In this document: one piece after another, positions 14,419-23,556 of the stretch | Numbering within the stretch: position 1 is the stretch's first letter | Layout: each line of letters opens with the position of its first letter | Source: Butyrivibrio sp. INlla18 | GTDB taxonomy: Bacteria > Bacillota > Clostridia > Lachnospirales > Lachnospiraceae | Direction of reading: 5' to 3' | DNA: 64,000 nt | NCBI RefSeq assembly: GCF_900103635.1 | Contig: NZ_FMXK01000011.1 | Span: forward strand, 1-64,000 | The notes under the pieces: model-generated | Database searches by the model: none | What the model saw: only the letters and a program-made list of their open reading frames with translations | What the model was told of the DNA's origin: nothing | Position numbers and translations under genes: made by a program

Positions 14419-17286
14419 ATGGATATGAACAAATTTGATATGAATGATCTTAGCACTCCATATTCCTTGGACCCTAATCGTAACAAGGAAGATCCTAGAG
14501 CTGGTATCATTCCTGAGTGGGTGGATATGGATGCACCTTTCCGTGAGCCTCTTGCTAGGTTTGCTAAGGCTGTTACGGATAGAAAAAACATTAAGCTTGG
14601 CATTGAAAAGATCACAAAAGAAAGCCCAGAATATTGGGGCCTTTACAATCTTATCACTGATGCTCAGTGTGAGATCGCTCTCAAGATGGAGAAGCGTAAA
14701 CCAAAGACTTTTGATGAGATCGCAGCTCTTTGTCCTGAGTATTCCAAGGAAGATCTTCAGAAGCACCTTGATGAGATGTCTTACAACGGTGTTATCGAGT
14801 GGAACTACGAAAATGACAAGCATGAGAAGCAGTACGTGCTTCCTATGTACGTTCCTGGTTCTGCTGAGTTTGGTAACATGAACCACAAGGTAATCGAAGA
14901 GCATCCTGAGGTTGGACCATTCTTTGAGAGAATGAGCCGTATTCCTCTTGAAGGACTTACACATATGGTACCTATGGGTGGTGCTGGTGTAGGTATGCAC
15001 GTAATCCCAGTTGAGAAAGCTATTGAGATGCAGGGTGAAGCAATTAACCTTGAGAAGATCTCTTACTGGCTTGATTACTATGAAGGAAAATATGCAGCTT
15101 CTCCTTGCTCATGCAGAAGATCAAGAAAGACATTTGAGCAGGGCTGTGCTGATGATCCAGAGGGCTGGTGTATCGCTATTGGTGATATGGCTGACTATGT
15201 CGTTGAGACTCAGAAGGACGGCCGTTACATCACTAAGGAAGAAGCTCTCGAGATCTTTAAAAAGGCCGAAGATAACGGATTCGTACATCAGATCACAAAT
15301 ATTGACGGACAGCACAAGATCTTTGCTATCTGTAACTGTAATGTCAATGTATGTTACGCACTTCGTACTTCACAGCTTTTCAATACTCCTAACATGTCTC
15401 GTTCAGCATATGTTGCTCACGTTGACAAGGATAACTGCGTAGCTTGTGGACGTTGCGTAGAGGTTTGCCCAGCTGGTGCAGCTACACTTGGTCAGAAGCT
15501 TTGCAAGAAAGATGGTAGTGAAGTAGTTTATCCTAAGATGCCTCTTCCAACTGAGAAGAAGTGGTCACAGGATATGTGGACAGAAGATTATAGAGATATT
15601 AACAGGATCAATACTCACAAGACTGGTACAGCTCCATGTAAGACAGCTTGTCCAGCACATATTCCAGTTCAGGGATATCTCAAGATGGCTGCTCAGGGAA
15701 GATATGAAGAGGCTCTTGCTCTTATCAAGAAATACAATCCACTTCCTGCAGTTTGCGGACATGTATGTAACAGAAGATGTGAGGATGCTTGTACAAGAGC
15801 AACTATCGATCAGGCAATTGCTATCGATGAAGTTAAGAAATTCGTAGCTATGCGTGATCTTAAGGCTGAAACTCGTTATATACCTGAAAAGGTTATTCCT
15901 AAGATTGAAGGCGGCTTTGATGAGAAGGTTGCTATCATTGGTGCAGGACCTGCTGGTATCTCTTGCGCATATTATCTTGCACTTAAGGGCTACAAGCCAA
16001 CACTCTTTGACAAGAACAAGAAGCCAGGCGGAATGGTTACATATGGAATTCCTTCATTCGTTATGGAAAAAGACGTTGTAGAAGCTGAGGTTGATGTTCT
16101 TAGAGAACTTGGCGTAGATATTCGTCTTGGCGTAGAAGTTGGTAAGGATATTACCTTAAAGCAGCTTCGTGAAGAAGGCTACAAGGCATTCTATATTGCT
16201 ATCGGATGTCAGGGCGGCCGCGGAGTTAACGTTCCTGGTGAGGACGCTGAAGGCGTTATCAAGGGCGTAGATATTCTTCATGCTGTAATTGATGATGAGA
16301 GCTACAAGCTTACTGGTGACACAGTTGTTATCGGTGGTGGTAACGTTGCTATCGACGTAAGCCGAACAGCAATCAGATGTGGTTCACCAAAGATCACACA
16401 GGTTTCACTTGAGACTCGTGATATTATGCCAGCCCTTCCAGAAGAGATCGAGCTTGCAGAATCTGAAGGAATTCAGTTCAAGGGCGGTTGGGGACCAAAA
16501 GAGATCCTCACAGAAAACGGCAAAGTTAAAGGAATCGTATTTAAGAAGTGTACTCAGGTTAAGAATGCAGAGGGAAGATTTGATCCTCAGTACGATGAGA
16601 ATGAGACAATGGAAATTGCTTGTTCAAACGTAATCCTTTCAGTAGGACAGGCTACAATCTGGGGAGACCTCTTAAAGGATGAGAATGTAGAGTTTAGAGG
16701 TCCAGCACCAGTTGCTGACAAGATCACATTCCAGACAACAGTTCCTGATATCTTCGTTGGTGGAGATATGTTCTACGGACCAAGATTTGCTATTGACGCA
16801 ATCGCATGTGGTAGAGAAGGTGCTGAGTCGATCCACAGATTTGTTCAGCCTCATTCTTCACTTACCATCGGCCGTGATCCTAACTTCTTTATCGAGCTTG
16901 ATAAGGATGATATTTCTGTTAAGGATTATGATCATGTAGGTCGTCAGGTTGCTGGAAATAGCAAGAAGGATGGCGAGAAGCTTACATTCCGTGATACAAA
17001 GCTTGTATTTACAGAAGAGCAGGTTAAGAAAGAGACATCTCGTTGTCTTGGATGCGGTGCTTCGATCATCGATCCTAATAAGTGTGTAGGCTGCGGACTT
17101 TGCACAACTCGTTGCGAATTTGATGCTATCAAGCTTACAAGAGATAACCCAGATGCTTCTACAATGAGAACTGCAGAAGAGAAGCTTAAATATATTCTTC
17201 CAAATGGTATCAAGCAGGCTATCAAGAGACCATTTGTTAAGAAGACACCTGAGGATACAGCATGGCTTCCTAAGGACAAGAAGTAA
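14419..17286 (+). CDS. Multidomain Fe-S/FAD/NAD(P)-dependent oxidoreductase, GltD-like
   Basis: A 955-residue fusion. Residues about 1-200 are soluble and partly winged-helix-like (FDEIAALCPEYSKEDLQKHL). Residues 230-312 hold seven cysteines (Cys230, 232, 243, 251, 305, 307, 312), a probable Fe-S site. A ferredoxin cluster follows, CVACGRCVEVC (340-350). Next comes a Fer4_20/GltD N-domain (CKTACPAH, CGHVCNRRCEDAC), then an FAD fold (GAGPAG at 508-513) and an NAD(P) fold (GGGNVA at 639-644). It ends with more cysteines (CLGCG, CVGCGLCTTRC; 876-899). The core resembles the small subunit of glutamate synthase and NfnB. It probably moves electrons between NAD(P)H and a ferredoxin or another partner. 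No glutamate synthase large subunit is present. Specific substrate unknown. Confidence 0.85.
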   Translation: MDMNKFDMNDLSTPYSLDPNRNKEDPRAGIIPEWVDMDAPFREPLARFAKAVTDRKNIKLGIEKITKESPEYWGLYNLITDAQCEIALKMEKRKPKTFDEIAALCPEYSKEDLQKHLDEMSYNGVIEWNYENDKHEKQYVLPMYVPGSAEFGNMNHKVIEEHPEVGPFFERMSRIPLEGLTHMVPMGGAGVGMHVIPVEKAIEMQGEAINLEKISYWLDYYEGKYAASPCSCRRSRKTFEQGCADDPEGWCIAIGDMADYVVETQKDGRYITKEEALEIFKKAEDNGFVHQITNIDGQHKIFAICNCNVNVCYALRTSQLFNTPNMSRSAYVAHVDKDNCVACGRCVEVCPAGAATLGQKLCKKDGSEVVYPKMPLPTEKKWSQDMWTEDYRDINRINTHKTGTAPCKTACPAHIPVQGYLKMAAQGRYEEALALIKKYNPLPAVCGHVCNRRCEDACTRATIDQAIAIDEVKKFVAMRDLKAETRYIPEKVIPKIEGGFDEKVAIIGAGPAGISCAYYLALKGYKPTLFDKNKKPGGMVTYGIPSFVMEKDVVEAEVDVLRELGVDIRLGVEVGKDITLKQLREEGYKAFYIAIGCQGGRGVNVPGEDAEGVIKGVDILHAVIDDESYKLTGDTVVIGGGNVAIDVSRTAIRCGSPKITQVSLETRDIMPALPEEIELAESEGIQFKGGWGPKEILTENGKVKGIVFKKCTQVKNAEGRFDPQYDENETMEIACSNVILSVGQATIWGDLLKDENVEFRGPAPVADKITFQTTVPDIFVGGDMFYGPRFAIDAIACGREGAESIHRFVQPHSSLTIGRDPNFFIELDKDDISVKDYDHVGRQVAGNSKKDGEKLTFRDTKLVFTEEQVKKETSRCLGCGASIIDPNKCVGCGLCTTRCEFDAIKLTRDNPDASTMRTAEEKLKYILPNGIKQAIKRPFVKKTPEDTAWLPKDKK

Positions 17287-17309
17287 AAAGAATATTTACT
17301 TTATATGAT

Positions 17310-17352
17310 AAGATTAAGTCAAGTGTTTAAATAGGGCACTTGACTTAATCTT
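17310..17352 (+). terminator. Strong hairpin after the flavoprotein gene
   Basis: A perfect 16-bp stem (AAGATTAAGTCAAGTG with its complement) and an 11-nt loop follow the stop codon by 24 nt. Only a short T run (TCTTT) is present, so termination may be partial. Confidence 0.7.
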
Positions 17353-17418
17353 TAAAAATGTATATTAATATGAAATATGTTAACAACAAATTTTATGAAG
17401 GGGAAATTTAGTTTTCGA

Positions 17419-19533
17419 ATGGCAACTAAAACAACTAGTAACAAGAAAAATGCACTCTTAATAGTTGAGTCTCCAACAAAGGTCAAAGCTATTAAGAAGT
17501 TTTTAGGATCAGGCTATGAAGTTGCAGCCAGTAATGGTCACGTCAGAGATCTTCCTAGAAGTCAGATGGGAGTAGACGTGGATCATGATTTTGAGCCTAA
17601 ATATATTACTATCCGTGGAAAGGGCGACATCCTTGCTGAACTTCGTAAGCAGGTCAAGAAGGCAGATAAAGTTTATCTCGCAACTGACCCGGACCGTGAG
17701 GGTGAGGCTATTTCATGGCACCTTGTTTCAGCTCTCAAACTCAATGAGGCTGATGCTAAGGTTCAGAGAGTAACCTTTAATGAGATCACCAAGAACGCGG
17801 TAAAAGAGGCTATGAAGCATCCAAGAGAGATCGATATGAATCTTGTTGATGCCCAGCAGGCTAGACGTGTTCTTGATAGAATGGTTGGTTATAGTATTTC
17901 TCCACTTCTTTGGTCCAAGATAAAAAGAGGTCTTAGTGCAGGAAGAGTTCAGTCAGTTGCACTTAGGATCATTGCAGATAGAGAAGAAGAGATCGATTCA
18001 TTTATTCCAAAGGAATATTGGACATTAGATGTTAATCTTTCTGCAGCTGGTGAAAAGAAGCCGCTTGTTGCTCACTATTATGGTGAAGGCAATGAAAAGA
18101 AAGAAATCAGCTCTAAAGAAGAGCTTGATAGCATCTGCGCATCACTTAATGGTGCCAAGTATGTTATCTCAGATGTAAAGAAGGGTGAGAGAAACAAGAA
18201 GGCACCACTTCCATTTACAACATCAACTCTTCAGCAGGAAGCATCTAAGGCACTTAATTTCTCAACACAAAAGACAATGAGAGTTGCTCAGCAGCTCTAT
18301 GAAGGAATAGATCTTGGAAGCCAGGGAACAGTAGGTCTTATCACATACCTTAGAACTGACTCTACAAGAGTATCAGCTGAGGCTGTTGCTTCAGCAAATG
18401 ATTACATCCAGCAGAATTTTGGCAAGGAATATCTTGCAGGAGATGCTTCTTCCAAGAAGTCAGAAGCCAAGATCCAGGATGCTCACGAAGCTATCAGACC
18501 AACATATATTGAGAATACTCCAGTTAAAGTAAAAGATTTCCTTTCAAGAGATCAGTTCAGACTTTATCAGCTTATCTGGAGAAGATTCATGGCAAGCAGA
18601 ATGGCTGCTGCCAAATATGAGACAACATCAGTCAAGATCGATGCTGGCAAGCATAGATTCACAGTATCTGCATCCAAGACTGTTTTTGATGGATTCCTTA
18701 ATGTTTACACAGATGATGAGGATCAGATCGAAAAGAATGTTCTCATGAAGAATCTTGATACAAGCACAAAGCTTTCCTTTGATTCTTTTGATAGTGCTCA
18801 GCACTTTACTCAGCCAGCACCTCACTATACAGAAGCTTCACTGGTTCATGATCTTGAAGCTTTGGGAATTGGCAGACCAAGTACTTATGCTCCTACAATT
18901 TCTACAATTTTGGCAAGGCACTATATTACCAAGGAAAATAAGAGCATTTTCATTACTGAGCTTGGTCAGGCAGTTAACAAGATGATGATGGAGGCATTCC
19001 CTCAGATTGTTGATGTTAACTTTACTTCTAACATGGAAGCTCTTCTTGATGGAATCGCTGATGGTAACGTTAAGTGGAAGACTGTTATAGAGAACTTCTA
19101 TCCAGACCTTGATAAGGCTGTCAAAGAAGCTGAGAAGGACATGGAGAAGGTTGTTGTTCAGGATGAGGTTACAGATGAAATCTGCGAAAACTGTGGCAGA
19201 AATCTCGTTATCAAATATGGCCCGCATGGTAAGTTCCTTGCTTGCCCTGGATTCCCTGAGTGTAAGAACACAAAGCCATACTTTGAAAAGATCGGAGTAG
19301 CGTGTCCTAAGTGTGGTAAGGATATAGTTCTTAAGCGTACCAGAAAGGGACGTATATTCTATGGCTGTATCGATAATCCAGATTGTGATTACATGTCATG
19401 GGCTAGACCAACCAAGGAAAAATGTCCTAAGTGCGGATCTATAATGGTTGCTAAGGGCAATAAACTTGTCTGTTCTGATGAGCAGTGCGGATATATCTGC
19501 GCTAAGGAATCTAGCGATTCAAATAAAGATTGA
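17419..19533 (+). CDS. topA: DNA topoisomerase I
   Basis: A type IA topoisomerase that relaxes negative supercoils. The Toprim domain shows LLIVESPTKVKAIKKF and DPDREGEAISWH, and the active-site tyrosine is about residue 310 in GLITYLRTDSTR. Residues from about 575 carry four-cysteine zinc ribbons (CENCG, CPKCG, CPKCG). The start is taken as ATG 17419 (MATKTTSNKKNALL). Earlier in-frame ATGs at 17377 and 17395 would add residues unlike the family, although AAGGGG lies 15 nt before 17419, which is rather far. Length is 704 residues, normal for Firmicutes. Confidence 0.95.
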   Translation: MATKTTSNKKNALLIVESPTKVKAIKKFLGSGYEVAASNGHVRDLPRSQMGVDVDHDFEPKYITIRGKGDILAELRKQVKKADKVYLATDPDREGEAISWHLVSALKLNEADAKVQRVTFNEITKNAVKEAMKHPREIDMNLVDAQQARRVLDRMVGYSISPLLWSKIKRGLSAGRVQSVALRIIADREEEIDSFIPKEYWTLDVNLSAAGEKKPLVAHYYGEGNEKKEISSKEELDSICASLNGAKYVISDVKKGERNKKAPLPFTTSTLQQEASKALNFSTQKTMRVAQQLYEGIDLGSQGTVGLITYLRTDSTRVSAEAVASANDYIQQNFGKEYLAGDASSKKSEAKIQDAHEAIRPTYIENTPVKVKDFLSRDQFRLYQLIWRRFMASRMAAAKYETTSVKIDAGKHRFTVSASKTVFDGFLNVYTDDEDQIEKNVLMKNLDTSTKLSFDSFDSAQHFTQPAPHYTEASLVHDLEALGIGRPSTYAPTISTILARHYITKENKSIFITELGQAVNKMMMEAFPQIVDVNFTSNMEALLDGIADGNVKWKTVIENFYPDLDKAVKEAEKDMEKVVVQDEVTDEICENCGRNLVIKYGPHGKFLACPGFPECKNTKPYFEKIGVACPKCGKDIVLKRTRKGRIFYGCIDNPDCDYMSWARPTKEKCPKCGSIMVAKGNKLVCSDEQCGYICAKESSDSNKD

Positions 19534-19545
19534 ACAATAAATCAG

Positions 19546-19560
19546 AATTTTTAGAAAATT
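19546..19560. promoter_or_regulatory. CodY box (14 of 15 positions)
   Basis: AATTTTTAGAAAATT differs from the published consensus AATTTTCWGAAAATT only at the C. It lies 12 nt after the topA stop and about 110 nt before codY, on the topA side of the terminator. Autoregulation of codY is the simplest reading. Confidence 0.6.
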
Positions 19561-19580
19561 TAAGCTTTTTTTCATAATTG

Positions 19581-19614
19581 TAGGCGCTTCAACGTTTGAA
19601 GCGCCTATTTTTTT
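19581..19614 (+). terminator. Rho-independent terminator of topA
   Basis: A perfect 12-bp GC-containing stem (TAGGCGCTTCAA with TTGAAGCGCCTA) with a 3-nt loop is followed by seven T residues. Confidence 0.9.
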
Positions 19615-19668
19615 ATGTTATGATAACAATAGTTTAAATATGCAAAATAATCTTAAAGGAGAGCAAAA

Positions 19669-20448
19669 ATGAGTAGTGTTCAACTACTAGATAAGACCCG
19701 CAAGATTGGCAAACTATTACATAACAGTAACTCTGGAAAGGTTGTATTCAATGACATTTGCCGAGTTCTCTGTGATATTTTATCTTCTAACATGTTTGTT
19801 ATCAGTAAAAAAGGTAAAGTACTGGGAATAGGTGAGAGTGCAAATGTAGAATCATTAAGTGATCTGCTTGTAGACAATGTAGGTTCATTTATTGATCCAA
19901 TGCTTAATGAGAGATTACTTACAATTTTATCTACAAAAGAAAATGTTAATCTGGAAACCCTTGGGTTTGAAGGAATTGACAGTTCTAAGTTCCAGGCGAT
20001 AATTACTCCTATTGAGATTGCCGGTGAGAGATTAGGAACATTATTTATTTACAAGACCGATACACCTTATGACATTGATGACATAATCCTTTGCGAATAT
20101 GGAACAACAGTTGTTGGTCTTGAGATGCTAAGAGCAGTTAATGAAGAGAATGCTGAGGAGAGCAGAAAGCTTGCAGTTGTTAAATCAGCTATCAGTACAC
20201 TTTCATTTTCTGAGATGCAGGCCATCATCCATATCTTTGATGAACTTGATGGAATGGAAGGCGTTCTGGTTGCCAGCAAGATAGCTGACAGAGTTGGTAT
20301 TACCAGAAGCGTTATCGTAAATGCACTTAGAAAGTTTGAAAGTGCAGGTGTAATTGAATCTAGATCCTCTGGCATGAAGGGAACTTACATCAAGGTTACT
20401 AATGACGTAGTCTTTAACGAGATCAAGAAGTTAAAGCAGGAATTATAA
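19669..20448 (+). CDS. codY: GTP-sensing transcriptional pleiotropic repressor CodY
   Basis: A global regulator that, when bound to branched-chain amino acids and GTP, represses stationary-phase, nutrient-uptake and often motility genes. The N-terminal GAF domain opens LLDKTRKIGKLLHNS, and the C-terminal winged helix contains ASKIADRVGITRSVIVNALRK in the position of the CodY recognition helix. Length (259 residues) matches the family. It has AAAGGAGAG before the ATG. Its position directly ahead of the flagellar operon parallels other Firmicutes, in which CodY controls fla/che genes. Terminators on both sides make it monocistronic. Confidence 0.96.
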   Translation: MSSVQLLDKTRKIGKLLHNSNSGKVVFNDICRVLCDILSSNMFVISKKGKVLGIGESANVESLSDLLVDNVGSFIDPMLNERLLTILSTKENVNLETLGFEGIDSSKFQAIITPIEIAGERLGTLFIYKTDTPYDIDDIILCEYGTTVVGLEMLRAVNEENAEESRKLAVVKSAISTLSFSEMQAIIHIFDELDGMEGVLVASKIADRVGITRSVIVNALRKFESAGVIESRSSGMKGTYIKVTNDVVFNEIKKLKQEL

Positions 20449-20480
20449 CTAAAATGTATTATATTGCAGGATGGATGTTG

Positions 20481-20521
20481 ATGAACGGATTTATCGTGTA
20501 TGATAAATCCGTTCATTTTTT
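20481..20521 (+). terminator. Rho-independent terminator of codY
   Basis: A perfect 15-bp stem (ATGAACGGATTTATC with its complement) and a 6-nt loop are followed by a run of six T residues. It isolates codY from the flagellar operon. Confidence 0.9.
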
Positions 20522-20573
20522 ATACATGTTGTAGTCAATAATTTTATAAAACACAATATGAAGTATATTTTTC

Positions 20574-20632
20574 TTGTTTTTTTCAAATAAAAATCATATT
20601 ATTAATAATAATAAGATAATAGGTCTTATTAT
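20574..20632 (+). promoter_or_regulatory. Putative promoter region of the fla/che operon
   Basis: TTGTTT and TATTAT are 17 bp apart, a moderate sigma-A match. Just downstream, ATAATAAGA and TCTTATTAT form a 9-bp inverted repeat with a 7-nt spacer, placed between promoter and flgB ribosome binding site (AAGGAGG) as an operator or leader hairpin might be. No sigma-28 or obvious CodY site was found here. Confidence 0.4.
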
Positions 20633-20655
20633 GTTCTCATTTAAGGAGGATTTCT

Positions 20656-21048
20656 ATGATCAACAGTAATGCTTTTGATTACATCAATGTTCTAGACAAG
20701 GCTGCAGATGCTGCTTGGACTAGAAACGAAGTTATTGCTAATAATATCGCCAATGTTGATACTCCTGGCTACAAGAGACAGGATCTTAATTTTGAGGACG
20801 AACTAGAAAGAGCTCTTGGACATTCAAGATACAAGACCATGGATCAAAAGGTTGGAAATCTTAAGGACAAGCACTTAAAACCAAGAGTCATCAATGATTA
20901 TTCAAATTTTTCATATAGACCAGACAAGAATAACGTAGACATCGATACTGAGAACGTAACACTTGCAGCTAACCAGCTCAAGTATCAGGGACTTATGTCA
21001 GGTCTTAACAATGAATTTAATAACCTGCAGTCCGTTATGAAGTCTTGA
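20656..21048 (+). CDS. flgB: Flagellar basal-body rod protein FlgB
   Basis: A proximal rod subunit exported by the flagellar type III system. It has the rod-family N-terminal motif NNIANVDTPGYKRQDLNFE and a C-terminal helix (GLMSGLNNEFNNLQSVMKS). At 130 residues it is normal. It is the first gene of the fla/che operon, with a strong AAGGAGG site, and lies 15 bp before flgC. Confidence 0.95.
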   Translation: MINSNAFDYINVLDKAADAAWTRNEVIANNIANVDTPGYKRQDLNFEDELERALGHSRYKTMDQKVGNLKDKHLKPRVINDYSNFSYRPDKNNVDIDTENVTLAANQLKYQGLMSGLNNEFNNLQSVMKS

Positions 21049-21063
21049 TGAAGGAGGGAGATT

Positions 21064-21513
21064 ATGAGTATATTTGATTCTTTTAACATAAATTCATCTG
21101 GTATGACAGCTCAGAGATTCAGAATGGATATCATTTCTGAGAATATTGCCAATGCCAATACAACACGCACTCAGGATGGAACTCCTTATGTCAGAAAGGT
21201 AGTTACATTTGCAGAAAAAGGTACACAGACTCCTTTTTCAAGGATCCTTAACGAAAGACTTGACCATTATTCAGGCAGAGGTGTTAAGGTTACTAAGGTT
21301 CAGGATGATACATGGACACAGATGAACGTTGTATATGATCCTTCACATCCTGATGCTGATGCTAACGGATATGTTACTTATCCAAATGTTAATACAGTCA
21401 CAGAGATGACTAACCTTATAGACGCAAGTAGATCCTATGAAGCTAATGCTACAGCATTTAATGCCAGCAAGAATATAGCTTCAAGAGGACTTGAACTTGG
21501 CCAGGGCGGCTGA
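21064..21513 (+). CDS. flgC: Flagellar basal-body rod protein FlgC
   Basis: A proximal rod subunit of 149 residues. The N-terminal helix MTAQRFRMDIISENIANANT and the C-terminal MTNLIDASRSYEANATAFN are the FlgC hallmarks. It follows flgB with GGAGGGAG before its ATG. Confidence 0.95.
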   Translation: MSIFDSFNINSSGMTAQRFRMDIISENIANANTTRTQDGTPYVRKVVTFAEKGTQTPFSRILNERLDHYSGRGVKVTKVQDDTWTQMNVVYDPSHPDADANGYVTYPNVNTVTEMTNLIDASRSYEANATAFNASKNIASRGLELGQGG

Positions 21514-21536
21514 TAGTTTTGATGGAGGAATGATAA

Positions 21537-21881
21537 ATGGCATCACTTGATATTTCACAACTTAGAAATGTTACTTCAGGCGCGATCAAAAGTGCAGAAA
21601 AAACTAATAGCAGAGTTTACAATGTCCTTGGAGATGATCAGAAGGGAAATGATCAGGCATTTTCTGTTATCTTTGGTCAGGCTGTAGAAAATATAAATAC
21701 AACAAACGCGTATTTGTCCGATGCTGAGAATGAAGAGATCAAATGGGCTCTTGGTCAGACAGACAATACTCATGACTTATCTATAGCAATACAGAAGGCT
21801 CAGACAGCACTTCAATATACAGTTGCTGTAAGAGACCGCGTTCTCTCTGCATATAGAGAGCTCACTCAGATGCAGATTTAA
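21537..21881 (+). CDS. fliE: Flagellar hook-basal body complex protein FliE
   Basis: The junction protein linking the MS ring and rod, needed to open export. The C-terminal pattern DLSIAIQKAQTALQYTVAVRD, continuing to YRELTQMQI, is diagnostic of FliE. Length is 114 residues, and its position between flgC and fliF is the usual one. Confidence 0.94.
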   Translation: MASLDISQLRNVTSGAIKSAEKTNSRVYNVLGDDQKGNDQAFSVIFGQAVENINTTNAYLSDAENEEIKWALGQTDNTHDLSIAIQKAQTALQYTVAVRDRVLSAYRELTQMQI

Positions 21882-21912
21882 TATGTTTTAAGATTTTGGG
21901 GAGGGAGAGAGC

Positions 21913-23532
21913 ATGGCTGATAAACTTAAAGCCTTGTGGCAAAAAGTTCTCGACTGGTGGAATCAGTTTACTGCCAAACAAAAGACTCTTATCATTGGAG
22001 CCGGTTCAGTAATACTGCTTACCATCATTATATTGGTTTCTATTTTGAACCAGCCTCAGTATGTTCTTTTGGCTACGGCCAATTCTACAAAGGAAGCCTC
22101 TGAGATAAAAGAGCTTCTTGATTCAAATTCAATAAATTACAAAATGTCAGATGATGGTCTGGAATTCAAGGTCCTTAAAAAGGATCAGGGTGATGCCAGC
22201 CTTCTTTTGGGTGCAAATGATATTCAGTCATATGCCTATAGCATTGATAATGTTACTGATGGTAGCTTCTCAACTACAGAATCTGATAAGCAAAAGAAAT
22301 ACGTCCTATATCTAGAAAGTAGGCTAGAATCGGATTTTATCTCAAAGTTTGAAGCAATCAAGAGTGCTAATGTTCAGCTTAATATTCCTGACAATGATGG
22401 AACACTTATTGGCAATCAGGAAGAAGCATCAGCTTGGATCCTTCTTAATATAGCTGATGGAGCAAGCTTTTCAGAAGATAATGCAGCCTTTCTTGCAAAG
22501 GCAGTTGCTGTAGCGATCGGTAATGAGAACACTGAGAATATCGTTATCCTTGATACTAATGGAAATATGCTTTTCTCAGGAAGCGAGGAGACTACAACTT
22601 CTGGTCTTGCAAGTTCACAGCTCTCATTAAAGGCTAAGGCAGAGCAGATCGTTAAAAGTGAAGTAAAAAAGGTACTTCTTGGAACAAAGCTTTATGATGA
22701 TATTGAAGTAGCAAGTAACCTTGTTATGGATTTTTCAAAAGAAGAAAAGACAACTCATAACTATACTCCTGCAGCTGATCAGACTCAGGGTGTACTTAGT
22801 CATGAGGATACATATAACGCAGAAAATGTAAATGGTATAAGCGGTATTCCTGGTACAGATACAAATGCTGATGATGAGACAACTTATGTTACTCAGGACA
22901 ATCAGAATTCAACATCAACTATAACAGAGGAATCCCGTGATTATCTTCCTAATGAGGAGATCACTACTAAGACAAATCAGCCGGGGGCTATTCAATACGA
23001 CCAGTCTTCAATATCAGTTACAGCTATCAACTATGTAGTTGTCAAAGAAGAAGACTATAAGAGTGCTGATAACAATAATATGACTTGGGATGAGTACAAA
23101 GTAGCTAATGCTCAGCCTGTTACCATGGAAGTTCCTGAAGAGATGATTAATGTAGTTTCTAAGGCAACTGGTATCAGTGCAGAGAATGTTGCGATGGCAG
23201 CATATACAGAGTATGTGTTCTTTGATAGAACTGGCGCTGCTATAACACTTACAGATGTTTTACAGATCCTGCTTATCCTTGTTATCCTTGGACTTCTTGC
23301 ATTCATTATCATCAGGAGCATGTGGACCAAGAAGGTTCAGGAGGAAGAGGAAGAGCCAGAACCTCTTTCTGTTGAATCCTTGCTTGAGTCTCAGCCAGAA
23401 GAAGTTCTTGAAGATATTGAGATGGATACAGGTTCAGAAACCAAGCGTCTTATTGAAAAGTTTGTTGATGAAAATCCAGAAGCTGCAGCTACGCTACTAC
23501 GCAACTGGCTTAACGAGGACTACGGTCTATAA
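21913..23532 (+). CDS. fliF: Flagellar MS-ring protein FliF
   Basis: Forms the membrane-embedded MS ring, the foundation of the basal body. It has an N-terminal membrane helix (about residues 24-45, LIIGAGSVILLTIIILVSI) and a C-terminal one (about 448-468). Between them lie the ring-building motifs, with QYVLLATANSTKEASEIKELLD near the start. An acidic C-terminal tail (DEN PEAAATLLRNWLNED) binds FliG. Its 539 residues are normal. GAGGGAGAG precedes the ATG. Confidence 0.95.
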   Translation: MADKLKALWQKVLDWWNQFTAKQKTLIIGAGSVILLTIIILVSILNQPQYVLLATANSTKEASEIKELLDSNSINYKMSDDGLEFKVLKKDQGDASLLLGANDIQSYAYSIDNVTDGSFSTTESDKQKKYVLYLESRLESDFISKFEAIKSANVQLNIPDNDGTLIGNQEEASAWILLNIADGASFSEDNAAFLAKAVAVAIGNENTENIVILDTNGNMLFSGSEETTTSGLASSQLSLKAKAEQIVKSEVKKVLLGTKLYDDIEVASNLVMDFSKEEKTTHNYTPAADQTQGVLSHEDTYNAENVNGISGIPGTDTNADDETTYVTQDNQNSTSTITEESRDYLPNEEITTKTNQPGAIQYDQSSISVTAINYVVVKEEDYKSADNNNMTWDEYKVANAQPVTMEVPEEMINVVSKATGISAENVAMAAYTEYVFFDRTGAAITLTDVLQILLILVILGLLAFIIIRSMWTKKVQEEEEEPEPLSVESLLESQPEEVLEDIEMDTGSETKRLIEKFVDENPEAAATLLRNWLNEDYGL

Positions 23533-23556
23533 TTTAATGAGGGAGTTAGAAGTATT

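Noticed and set aside
12136..17286. Hydrogenase operon
   Set aside because: Only hypA and hypB are present; no large or small NiFe subunit motif occurs in the window.
17377..17418. Upstream starts for TopA
   Set aside because: The added residues do not look like topoisomerase I, and neither upstream ATG has a good ribosome binding site.
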